Source of the DNA: Nitrospinota bacterium
GTDB lineage: Bacteria; Nitrospinota_A; UBA7883; JADGGD01
Reading direction: 5' to 3'
Assembly: GCA_015229165.1 (NCBI GenBank)
Contig: JADGCD010000020.1
Coordinates: 1-17,298, forward strand
Length of the DNA: 17,298 nt
In this document: positions 10,694 to 17,298 of the stretch, one piece after another
Layout: the number at the start of each line of letters is the position of its first letter
Numbering within the stretch: the first letter of the stretch is position 1
The notes under the pieces: model-generated
The model's database searches: none
Seen by the model: only the letters and a program-made list of their open reading frames with translations
What the model was told of the DNA's origin: nothing
Translations under genes and position numbers: made by a program

Positions 10694-10824
10694 TGCCGCC
10701 TCTACCCTTATGGATGCAACAGCCGCGTATCAGTGTCTGGCCGGAATACACCCCCAAGGCGGGGGCGATACCGGGGGCTCTCCCGACGACGTTGCCCCCT
10801 ACCAACATTCCTAAAGGAGGCGTC

Positions 10825-11325
10825 ATGCGTCGTTCGCTTCTGATCGTCGCCCTGATCGGGGCGTTTCCCCTCACCGCTTTGGCGGAAGAGACGGTGGTCG
10901 TCCAGAAATCGGTCCCCTACGCAACCGGGAGCGCCGTCCGGGAGGCGATCCGGACCGACTGCGATCTGCAGGCGAAGCTGGCGACCTACCTGAAGGATTT
11001 CGCCGAAGAGAACGGATACACCGTCGTCGCCGTCGATACCTTCCCCGAAGGGGATGCGCGCCCCCAACTGGAACTGGTCATCACCGACGCCATCGGTGGG
11101 GGGGGCGGGGCCTGGTCGGGGCCAAAAACGGTCTTCATCGAGGGGAAATACCGGGTAGAGGGTAAGGTGAAGGCGACCTTCTCCGGCCACCGGAGTTCGG
11201 GGGGCGGGTTCATGGCCGGATACAAGGGGACCTGCTCCATTCTGGGCCGTTGCGTCAAGGCGCTGGGGAAGGATGTGGCAGACTGGCTCAAAAACCCCGA
11301 AAAACCGGAGCGTCTGGGGGAATGA
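10825..11325 (+). CDS. Small exported protein, conserved but unnamed type
   Basis: A 166-residue protein with a clear Sec signal peptide (MRRSLLIVAL... cut near TALA|EE, about residue 19-20). The mature part has a ValThrAsp-rich beta core (LELVITDAIGGGGGAWSGP at about 84-102), a Gly-rich stretch, and the segment KGTCSILGRCVKALGKDVADWL at about 136-157 with two Cys likely to pair. From memory, proteins with the same GGGAWSGP, KGTC and GRC-KxLG-D-WL pattern occur in other proteobacteria without assigned function; a DUF4410-like fold is possible but unproven. The start is fixed by AAAGGAGG 4 nt before the ATG; the longer in-frame opening at 10681 lies in the intergenic region. No lipobox Cys. 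Confidence 0.83.
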   Translation: MRRSLLIVALIGAFPLTALAEETVVVQKSVPYATGSAVREAIRTDCDLQAKLATYLKDFAEENGYTVVAVDTFPEGDARPQLELVITDAIGGGGGAWSGPKTVFIEGKYRVEGKVKATFSGHRSSGGGFMAGYKGTCSILGRCVKALGKDVADWLKNPEKPERLGE

Positions 11326-11418
11326 CCCTCTCTTCACCCCTCCCCGCCGGACCGGACAACTGGCCATCGCGTTGGTCGTCCCTTGCGGTATCATGGAGGC
11401 AGGTAGAGGAGCGTTCTC

Positions 11419-11853
11419 ATGTCACCTTCGGCGGCCCCGTCCATGGAGCTTGATTCGCACGCGAACATCTCCCGCATGCGCTATGTGCATGAGGTGGAGG
11501 GGTGGGCCATGGAGATGCTGACGACGTTGCGGGATGTCCCCGATGGGGCGGACAAAAGCGCTCTCATGCGGCAGATCGACCGGCTCAAGGACGCCCGCCG
11601 GGTCCGGCTGGGGCAGTTGCCCGCCTATGTCGGCGGCCTTGCCATCCTGAGCCACAAAATGGCCGGGTTGCTGCGGGGGGACGCTTTCGACCGGGGCTAC
11701 CGGAAAGAGAGCGTGGTCGCCATGCTGAAATCGCAGACGATACGCCGCCTGTTCGACAGCGATCCGACCCAGATGACGGTACTGGCGGAGTTCCTCGCCG
11801 TCGACCACGCCCTGCCGGGCGGGCCCGGCGACAAGAACGCCAAAAAGCGCTGA
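11419..11853 (+). CDS. Hypothetical helical cytoplasmic protein
   Basis: I do not recognise this 144-residue protein. It appears mostly alpha-helical and charged, without a signal peptide or membrane segment and with no Cys. The C-terminus is Gly/Pro/Lys-rich. Support for it being a gene is a good Shine-Dalgarno AGAGGAG (11405-11411) 7 nt before the ATG, and a protein composition typical of a soluble helical domain. A later ATG at 11443 is possible. It is separated from the exported protein by 93 bp and from the pilus operon by 243 bp, so it is probably a single-gene unit. Confidence 0.68.
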   Translation: MSPSAAPSMELDSHANISRMRYVHEVEGWAMEMLTTLRDVPDGADKSALMRQIDRLKDARRVRLGQLPAYVGGLAILSHKMAGLLRGDAFDRGYRKESVVAMLKSQTIRRLFDSDPTQMTVLAEFLAVDHALPGGPGDKNAKKR

Positions 11854-11914
11854 TCCGCACGGGTTTTCTCTTCCCTCCTCTCTCCCCTCCCTTCCGCGTA
11901 TACCCCTTTTCGCA

Positions 11915-11930
11915 GGGGCGGCTCCGCCCC
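11915..11930 (+). terminator. G/C hairpin after the 11419 gene
   Basis: GGGGCGG-CT-CCGCCCC is a perfect inverted repeat about 60 bp after the stop codon. In RNA it would fold with a 4-nt loop. It lacks a T tract on the plus strand, but TTTT (11907-11910) lies before it, so on the minus strand it resembles a terminator too. Confidence 0.4.
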
Positions 11931-11945
11931 GACAGCCGTAAGACT

Positions 11946-11974
11946 GCCGTTCAACGCGCTCCAGGCGCCGTTCA
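11946..11974. promoter_or_regulatory. Direct repeats upstream of the minor pilin operon
   Basis: GCCGTTCA occurs at 11946-11953 and 11967-11974, exactly 21 bp start to start, or two helical turns, so both would face the same side of the DNA. They lie about 57-85 bp upstream of the best -10 candidate. This is a plausible site for an activator binding in tandem. Confidence 0.4.
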
Positions 11975-12030
11975 CCGAAAAGCCCCCCCGATTCGGACAT
12001 CTGTCCCCCGGTTCCGCCAGAAAGGGGCGT

Positions 12031-12036
12031 TATATT
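12031..12036 (+). promoter_or_regulatory. Candidate -10 box of the pilVWX-pilY1 operon
   Basis: TATATT (5/6 match to TATAAT) lies 60 bp before the pilV start. No acceptable -35 is found at 16-18 bp, which would fit an activator-dependent promoter. No sigma54-type -24/-12 pair was seen. Confidence 0.35.
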
Positions 12037-12096
12037 AGCCCTGACCCCAAAGGACTGGGCAAACCCGCCCCACCGGGCTAGCGGAGAGGAGAGAGA

Positions 12097-12627
12097 ATGA
12101 AACCGATCGAGCAGACGCAGGCAGGAGGGGGAACCCGCGTCCACCGCGCCATCCCCTCCGCTCCCCGACGGCGGCGCCGACAGGGGGGCTTCACCCTCAT
12201 CGAAGTTCTCGTGTCGCTGGTGGTCATCTCCGTCGGCATTCTCGGCGTCACCGCCATGCAGACCGCCTCGCTTTCCAGCGGCGTCCTGACCCGGACGCTC
12301 GACTCCTGCTCCGCCCTGGCCAGCGACGCCCTGGACCGGATTTACACCAACCATTCCAGTTGGGCCGACTACGTCGGCGGCGCCATGGGAGGGGTCTTCC
12401 GGGTCTCCCCCGCCGAAGGGAACAATCCCCCCGGCGGCGCGGCGCTCAACGACTATAACGACCTCTACCAGAGCATGGTCGACATGCAGCTGTCCGACGC
12501 CGCCCTCGAAGTCACCTTCGACACCGACGTCCCGCTGACCGGGCTCAACACCGTCACCGCAACCCTTTACTGGGACCACAGGGGAGACAACAAGCAATGC
12601 GTCGTCCAGAGCGTCATGCCCCGCTGA
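12097..12627 (+). CDS. pilV: Type IV pilus minor pilin PilV-like
   Basis: A 176-residue prepilin. After an unusually long, Arg-rich leader (31 residues, with RRRRRQGG before the cut) comes the type III prepilin signal: cleavage after G31, F32 at +1 and Glu at +5 (E36), then the hydrophobic helix FTLIEVLVSLVVISVGILG. This GFTLIEVLVS..VGILG pattern is the PilV signature. The prepilin peptidase PilD would cleave and methylate it. PilV, PilW, PilX and PilY1 are thought to form the priming complex at the pilus tip. GAGGAG lies 5 nt before the ATG. It is the first gene of the operon; its last 31 bp overlap pilW. FimT/FimU-type genes, often found beside pilV, are not in the window. Confidence 0.9.
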   Translation: MKPIEQTQAGGGTRVHRAIPSAPRRRRRQGGFTLIEVLVSLVVISVGILGVTAMQTASLSSGVLTRTLDSCSALASDALDRIYTNHSSWADYVGGAMGGVFRVSPAEGNNPPGGAALNDYNDLYQSMVDMQLSDAALEVTFDTDVPLTGLNTVTATLYWDHRGDNKQCVVQSVMPR

Positions 12628-13709
12628 CCCGGGGTCAAGCGGGCTTCACCCTCATCGAGCTGCTGATCGTCCTCGGCATCGCCACGTTCATCATGGCCGG
12701 GATGGTGGGGCTCTTCCGGAGCAACCGGACCGCCTTCACCCTGCTCGACCAGATGCGGATTCTCGAAGAGAACGGCCGCGTGGCCGCCGACTACATGTCC
12801 CGCGAGCTGCGCCCCGCCAAGCTGACCTCGCTGATCGCGCTCGACAACGCCGACGCCACCGAGTACCCGACCGCCCAGGCGTCGCTGGGCGCCAAGGCGG
12901 GGACCGACATCATCCGCCTCTTCGACTCGGTGCTGCTCATCGACCCGATCTACATCCAGCCGGGCGACTTCAACGCCAACGCCGCCAACGTCAAGTTCAT
13001 GGAAACCTACATGACCGGATTCCCCGGCTACGATCCGGCCATGTCGCAAAACGAGCTTTCGAACATGCTGGCCCAGTACACCGCCCTCATCTACAACTGC
13101 GGCTCCAGCCCCCCCCACGCCCGGACGACCGGCGGCGGGCACTGCACCCAGAACATCACCAGCGGCGGCGACATCGGCGGAGGGGACACCCAGATCGTCT
13201 ACAACCGCGGCGTCAACACCGACAACGCCAACCGCCCCCACGATTGCAGCGGCGGGCAGGACGGCTCGGTGGCCATCGACGCCGCCGCCTCGGTCTGCAT
13301 CTCCATCGGGCACGAGTACTACTACTACGTCCGGTCCGACGATCCGGGCGACGCCTCCGCCGCCCAGACCCCCCAGTTGGTCCGCTACATCCTCGGCTCC
13401 GGCAATCACGAAGTGGTGGCCAACAACGTGGAGGATATGCAGATCGAATACGGGCTCGACACCGACGCCACCCCCGACGGGGTCATCGACATCTGGATGC
13501 CCGGCTCCCCCGACCCGGCCGTCATGGCGCCCGAAGACATCCTCGCCGTCCGGGTCAGCTACCTGATGGTCACCGAGACCGACGACACCGACAAGCTGGC
13601 CGAGGCGCCCATCACCCTCTCCAACTCCACCATCGACACCATCGGGGTCGCCGACCAGAAGCGGCGCCGGGTCATCACCCGGACCACCCGGATGCGGAAT
13701 CCTTCGTAA
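12597..13709 (+). CDS. pilW: Type IV pilus minor pilin PilW-like
   Basis: A 370-residue prepilin with a short leader and the sequence GQAG|FTLIELLIVLGIATFI: cleavage after G16, Phe at +1, Glu at +5 (E21). The conserved follow-up region LLDQMRILEENGRVAADYMSREL (about 49-71, compare PilW family E-NGR-A) supports PilW. The large C-terminal domain is Asp/Gly/Asn-rich with several Cys (about 189-230) that could form disulfides. The start lies inside pilV, 31 bp before its stop, with GGGGAG 10 nt upstream, which indicates translational coupling. It is longer than many PilW proteins because of the Gly/Asp-rich insert around 195-245. It would join PilV and PilX in the pilus tip complex. Confidence 0.9.
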   Translation: MRRPERHAPLTRGQAGFTLIELLIVLGIATFIMAGMVGLFRSNRTAFTLLDQMRILEENGRVAADYMSRELRPAKLTSLIALDNADATEYPTAQASLGAKAGTDIIRLFDSVLLIDPIYIQPGDFNANAANVKFMETYMTGFPGYDPAMSQNELSNMLAQYTALIYNCGSSPPHARTTGGGHCTQNITSGGDIGGGDTQIVYNRGVNTDNANRPHDCSGGQDGSVAIDAAASVCISIGHEYYYYVRSDDPGDASAAQTPQLVRYILGSGNHEVVANNVEDMQIEYGLDTDATPDGVIDIWMPGSPDPAVMAPEDILAVRVSYLMVTETDDTDKLAEAPITLSNSTIDTIGVADQKRRRVITRTTRMRNPS

Positions 13710-13722
13710 GCGAGGCGCCATC

Positions 13723-14493
13723 ATGAAAAACAGACCGTCGTCCACCCGCGCGATCCGGCGTCCCCTGCGGGGCCGCCGCGGCGCCGTGCTGGTCATGTCG
13801 CTACTGCTCCTGGCGATGATCACCATCCTGGGGGTCTACGCCGCCACCCGCACCGCCGTGGAGGAAAAAGTGGCCGGCGCCAACGCCTCCTACACCAGCG
13901 TCTTCTACATGTCCGAAGCGGCCCTCTCCCACGCCCGGAAGATGCTGACCGACGCCTACATCGAAGACACCTACAACCAGCAGGCGGCCAACAACGCCAC
14001 CATCTCCCCCAACTGGAGCTTCGCCCTCGACGGCTCCCTCTACCCCCCCGCCGCCGCCAACATCTACTGCTCCACCGGCTGCACCGACTCCGCCGGACTG
14101 GTGGTCGGCGCCTGGATCGACGGAGGGGTCACCGTCGTCGACCAGACCAAGACGGTCAACAGCATCGACTACACCTACACCGTCACCCTCTACGACAACA
14201 ACGACGCCGGGGCGCAGGACGTGAAGGGAAACACCTGCCCCGCCGTGGTCGCCCCGGCCACCGACGCCACCTCCGACTGCGACGGGGTCGTCATCGTCCG
14301 GGCCACCGCCCGGGCGTGGCAGGGGGGAACCCTGCTGGCCGAGTCGATCCAGGAAGAGTCGATGGGAACCACCCTCACCAATGTCACTCCCATCAACGAC
14401 ACCACCGGCGGCGAGGGGGGAAAAGTGGGCAAAACCAGCACATCCGATGACACCGGCGAGGTCGACATGACCGGCGGCGGGCAGGTCATGTAA
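13723..14493 (+). CDS. pilX: Type IV pilus assembly protein PilX-like
   Basis: A 256-residue protein with the PilX N-terminal pattern: GRRGAVLVMSLLLLAMITILGVYA (about 17-40), then TAVEEKVAGA at about 44-53 and FYMSEAALSHAR at about 61-72, matching the family's EEKMAGN and F-AAEAAL blocks. The hydrophobic helix follows RRG directly; unlike PilV and PilW it has no Glu at +5 (Met if cut after G20), as is usual for PilX. The C-terminal domain is Asp/Thr-rich, with two Cys pairs (about 113-117 and 176-187) and a Gly/Ser/Thr-rich tail that looks disordered. Spacing to pilW is 13 bp, with GAGG 7 nt before the ATG. Family placement rests on the N-terminal third. Confidence 0.87.
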   Translation: MKNRPSSTRAIRRPLRGRRGAVLVMSLLLLAMITILGVYAATRTAVEEKVAGANASYTSVFYMSEAALSHARKMLTDAYIEDTYNQQAANNATISPNWSFALDGSLYPPAAANIYCSTGCTDSAGLVVGAWIDGGVTVVDQTKTVNSIDYTYTVTLYDNNDAGAQDVKGNTCPAVVAPATDATSDCDGVVIVRATARAWQGGTLLAESIQEESMGTTLTNVTPINDTTGGEGGKVGKTSTSDDTGEVDMTGGGQVM

Positions 14494-14513
14494 TGAAACA
14501 AGGAGAGAGAACC

Positions 14514-17298
14514 ATGAACCGGCGTATCGAACGAGCGAGCCGTTTTGCCTTGACGGCGGCCCTGACCCTGCTGGCCATACTGGCCGGGGACGCGGCGTTG
14601 CGCATCGACCGGGAGGCCTGCGCCCAGGTGGCCACCGGCTGCGCCGTGGGGGGCGAGTTCAACACTCCCCCAGGGGGCTTCGATCCGGGCGCCTTTGACT
14701 TCAACAGCGCCTCCGTCGACACCAACGGCTACATCCAGCTCGACACCGGCGCGACCGCGCTGGACCCGAACAACATCGTCATCCCCTTCGAGCAGGACGT
14801 CTACACCACCTTCCTGCTGGAGGGCGCCGGCTACGTCTCCTCCATCGGATGGTTCGTCCGGGGAGAGGCCGAAGCCAAGCTCGGCTACACCCTCAACGCC
14901 CCGCTCAACTTCAACTCCCTCACCGCCGCCGGGGTCAAGATCAACTACCTCTTCCGCTCGGTGGAAGACCAGATCGCCGGTTGCTGCGACGGCGGCGACG
15001 GCATCCTGAACAAGTACTACAGCGCCACGGACGCCTACCTGGGCGCCTATCCCGGCGCCAACGAGGGGAACCTGACCACCTGGGGCTTCACCGTCGACAG
15101 TTCGGCGGTCGCCGGCTTCGTGGCGGCCAACGCCGTCGATCCCCGCGACATGAAGAAGTACATGGCCAAGTTCGCCGCCAACACCGAGATCATCTACTTC
15201 CTCCACCCCAACGACAACATCGCATCCACCTGGTACTCCAAGACCGCGCTCAACAGCGACGTGTGGGATCCGGCGGCGGCCACCAAGCGAAACGCCAAGC
15301 TGATCTTCAACCTGGCCATCGCCTCCCCCGAGCAGGGGGGGCCCGCCACCGTCTACAACACCACGGTGGTCCCCAATACCGCCACGCAAGGGTTTATCCC
15401 CATCGCCGCGCGGGACCGCCTCGGCAACCCCGACAGCAAGGCCGCCTACCCGGCCAACGGCTATTTCGACATCCAGATGAGCGGGACCCAGAGCATGCAG
15501 ATGACCCGCTACGCCCATTACAGCCACTTCATGCTTGCCACCCCCCCCGACGATCCGTTCAAATGGATTCTGGGGGTCGAAGACCTTGCCGGGGGCGGCG
15601 ACGCCGACTTCAACGACATGATGATCCTGATCCACCGGAAGACCGGCGGCACCGCCCAGTTGAACGCCGCCAACACCCTCTCCCCGGCCGATCCGAACGC
15701 CTACATCACGTCGGCCACCGTCAACGTGCAGGACTTCATGCCCTGCGACGGCATGACCTCGATCCGCTACTACCTCTCGGTGAACAACGGGGTCGATTGG
15801 GTCGAGATCACCGACTGGACCGTCATCCAGAGCCCCGCCCAGGGGGGCGCCACCGTCACCGACTGGACCTTCGGAACCCCCGCCACCACCTACCGGGAAG
15901 CGACCGTCAACTTCATGGAGCTGGGGCTCGTCGGACGGGAGCTGACCTGGAAGGCCGAGCTGGTCTCGCAACTGGAGACCTGCATCCCGAAAATCTACTC
16001 CTTCAACCTCGCCTACGCCGCGGCGGTGAACACCGAGTTCTCCCGCTCCGCGCCGGTGGCGCTGGGGAACGTCCTCTACAACTCCTCTTTCGAGACCCCG
16101 GCCGCCGGATGGATCGACAAGGACCTGCGCGGACACCTGCGCAGCGTCGAGATCTACGACCCCGAGACCGCCCGGGACGCCGCCGTGGGGCTCTCCAACA
16201 TCACCAACTGGGACGCCGGACTGGTCATGTCCACCCGGGCGCCCTCTTCCCGGATCGTGAAGACCCCCTCGGTCTCCATCACCTCGGTGGCCAACGAGCT
16301 GGTCGGCACCGGCGACGGGGTGACCAAGACCTTCACCAAGACGCTGGCCAGCCACCCGATCGTCCATTCGACGGTAAGCGTCACCGACGGGACCGAAATC
16401 TTCTGGGACAAGCACACGTCGGACATGGAGGGGTCTCTGACCGGGACCGGGACCATCGACCGGTATAGCGGCGCCCTCACGCTGACCTTCAACACAGCGC
16501 CCTCCGCCGGGACACAGGTCCGGGCCAGCTATACGGCCTACTCCGTGGCGGCGGCCCTTGCCAACTTCAGCGCGGCGACCAACACCCAGCTGGCGCTCGA
16601 CAGCAGCCAGGTGACCGACAGCACCGGCACCCACTACACCTACGACTTCAACGGCGACAACACCTTCACCGCCGCCGACGGAACCTGGCTCAAGAACTGG
16701 GTCGTCGGCTATCGGGACGGGGCGGGCATCGCCCGTCAGTGGCCCATGCCGGCCATCGACCACTCCACCCCGGCCTACGCCGGGGCGCCCGGAATCCCGT
16801 CGTGGTACTTCGGCGTCGACGTGACCGCCGATCAGCGGACGTCGTGGGATCTCTTCCGGTGCGAACAGCGGCGACGCCCCACCAAGGTCTACGTCGGCTC
16901 GCAGATGGGGATGCTCCACTCCTTCTACGCCGGGGAGTACCGACCCTACTACGTCGACCCGTCGGTTTTCTCGACGGCGGCCACCTGCACCTCCGGCAAC
17001 ATCGCCACCTACAAGTCGGCGGTGAACACCAAGACCATGACCGATCCGATCAGCGGCGCCACGGTGCCGATCTACCCCGGCCCCTCCGGCGGCAAGCAGA
17101 TCGTCATCAACAAGGGCTACTACGCCTGGGAGAGCCGCGCGGGCGCGTCGCTGGCCACCCCCAACTACGGAACCGGGGCGGAGGACTGGGCCACCATTCC
17201 CACCGACCAGTTGCCCAAACTGAAGAACAACTACACCGGCGGTGAGGACCACGCCAGCGTCGACGCATCGCCGACGGTGGCCTACGTCCAGTTCGCCG
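14514..17298 (+). CDS. pilY1: PilY1-like type IV pilus tip adhesin (partial, C-terminus off the right edge)
   Basis: An open frame of 928 codons runs from the ATG at 14514 (AAGGAG 8 nt upstream, 20 bp after pilX) to the window edge. Order: signal peptide (cut probably near residue 25-37); a DUF4114-type region (FLLEGAGYVSSIGWF at about 102-116; GVEDLAGGGDADFND at about 354-368); the PilY1-family segment LYNSSFE...GWIDKDLRGHL...WDAG (about 520-570); a beta domain resembling repeats in phage structural proteins (about 586-678, GTGDGVTKTFTKTL); a dockerin/EF-hand-like loop DFNGDNTFTAAD (711-722); and, from about 787, the start of the PilC/PilY1 propeller (RPTKVYVGSQMGMLHSFYAG). No von Willebrand A domain is evident in the N-terminal region. 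PilY1 caps the pilus tip, aids assembly and adhesion, and responds to calcium in studied species. Confidence 0.88.
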   Translation, partial: MNRRIERASRFALTAALTLLAILAGDAALRIDREACAQVATGCAVGGEFNTPPGGFDPGAFDFNSASVDTNGYIQLDTGATALDPNNIVIPFEQDVYTTFLLEGAGYVSSIGWFVRGEAEAKLGYTLNAPLNFNSLTAAGVKINYLFRSVEDQIAGCCDGGDGILNKYYSATDAYLGAYPGANEGNLTTWGFTVDSSAVAGFVAANAVDPRDMKKYMAKFAANTEIIYFLHPNDNIASTWYSKTALNSDVWDPAAATKRNAKLIFNLAIASPEQGGPATVYNTTVVPNTATQGFIPIAARDRLGNPDSKAAYPANGYFDIQMSGTQSMQMTRYAHYSHFMLATPPDDPFKWILGVEDLAGGGDADFNDMMILIHRKTGGTAQLNAANTLSPADPNAYITSATVNVQDFMPCDGMTSIRYYLSVNNGVDWVEITDWTVIQSPAQGGATVTDWTFGTPATTYREATVNFMELGLVGRELTWKAELVSQLETCIPKIYSFNLAYAAAVNTEFSRSAPVALGNVLYNSSFETPAAGWIDKDLRGHLRSVEIYDPETARDAAVGLSNITNWDAGLVMSTRAPSSRIVKTPSVSITSVANELVGTGDGVTKTFTKTLASHPIVHSTVSVTDGTEIFWDKHTSDMEGSLTGTGTIDRYSGALTLTFNTAPSAGTQVRASYTAYSVAAALANFSAATNTQLALDSSQVTDSTGTHYTYDFNGDNTFTAADGTWLKNWVVGYRDGAGIARQWPMPAIDHSTPAYAGAPGIPSWYFGVDVTADQRTSWDLFRCEQRRRPTKVYVGSQMGMLHSFYAGEYRPYYVDPSVFSTAATCTSGNIATYKSAVNTKTMTDPISGATVPIYPGPSGGKQIVINKGYYAWESRAGASLATPNYGTGAEDWATIPTDQLPKLKNNYTGGEDHASVDASPTVAYVQFA

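Noticed and set aside
12040..12090. Possible c-di-GMP (GEMM-I) riboswitch before pilV, suggested by GGGCAAACCC
   Set aside because: Only that short stretch matches. The GAAA tetraloop and the conserved ACGCAAAGCC half are missing and the spacing is too short.
11422..13826. Long minus-strand frames (11422-12597 and 12567-13826) opposite the 11419 gene and pilVW
   Set aside because: Shadow frames of GC-rich genes with no SD or domain; the plus-strand genes carry prepilin signals.
14190..17252. 1020-codon open frame on the minus strand opposite pilX and the PilY1-like gene
   Set aside because: Gly/Val/Asp-rich antisense shadow. The plus-strand frame from 14514 is open to the edge, has an SD, a signal peptide and PilY1 signatures.

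Overview
The window is GC-rich DNA from a Gram-negative, probably proteobacterium-like organism: it carries two-membrane machinery (Sec signal peptides, an outer-membrane beta-barrel ending in Phe, type IV minor pilins, a PilY1-like adhesin) and a cytoplasmic NagZ. A very large multiheme cytochrome c paired with a barrel, a membrane-anchored globin-coupled sensor resembling one described in Geobacter, and a pilVWX-pilY1 operon together recall iron/mineral-respiring or iron-oxidising lineages (Desulfuromonadota-like), but the sequence alone does not fix the taxon. No tRNA, rRNA, CRISPR, insertion sequence or phage module was found. No gene-free stretch exceeds about 245 bp.

Layout. 1-461 (-): 5' part of an exported or anchored alpha/beta hydrolase, divergent from 522-1508 (+), a zinc-free MDR-type quinone oxidoreductase. 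1580-2053 and 2174-2926 (+): two unrecognised membrane proteins separated by a strong intrinsic terminator. 3151-7232 (-): a two-gene operon, cytochrome first, then barrel, with an ATGA start/stop overlap. The cytochrome has 33 heme sites; ten consecutive three-heme modules account for 30 of them. Together they look like a minimal porin-cytochrome conduit for moving electrons across the outer membrane. Divergent from it, and apparently sharing the same -35 box, is nagZ (7335-8396, +), followed by a globin-coupled sensor fused to a four-helix PsiE-type membrane domain (8467-9360).

9538-10635 (+) is dnaN (sliding clamp), isolated from dnaA/recF/gyrB in this window, with a promoter whose -35 lies in a G/C inverted repeat and a 7-codon upstream ORF. 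Then come a small exported protein of a conserved but unnamed type (10825-11325) and a small helical orphan (11419-11853). From 12097 to the right edge runs a minor-pilin operon: pilV, pilW (31-bp overlap), pilX, and a PilY1-like protein cut by the window edge. The PilY1-like protein has a DUF4114-type N-terminal region, a phage-structural-protein-like beta domain, a dockerin/EF-hand-like loop and the beginning of the PilC/PilY1 beta-propeller.

The most notable item is the 33-heme cytochrome. It is built from repeats that each carry three heme motifs and about three additional conserved histidines, enough in principle for bis-histidine ligation. Its central four modules all carry an expanded cysteine spacing (CX4CH three times, CX5CH once) at the same position.
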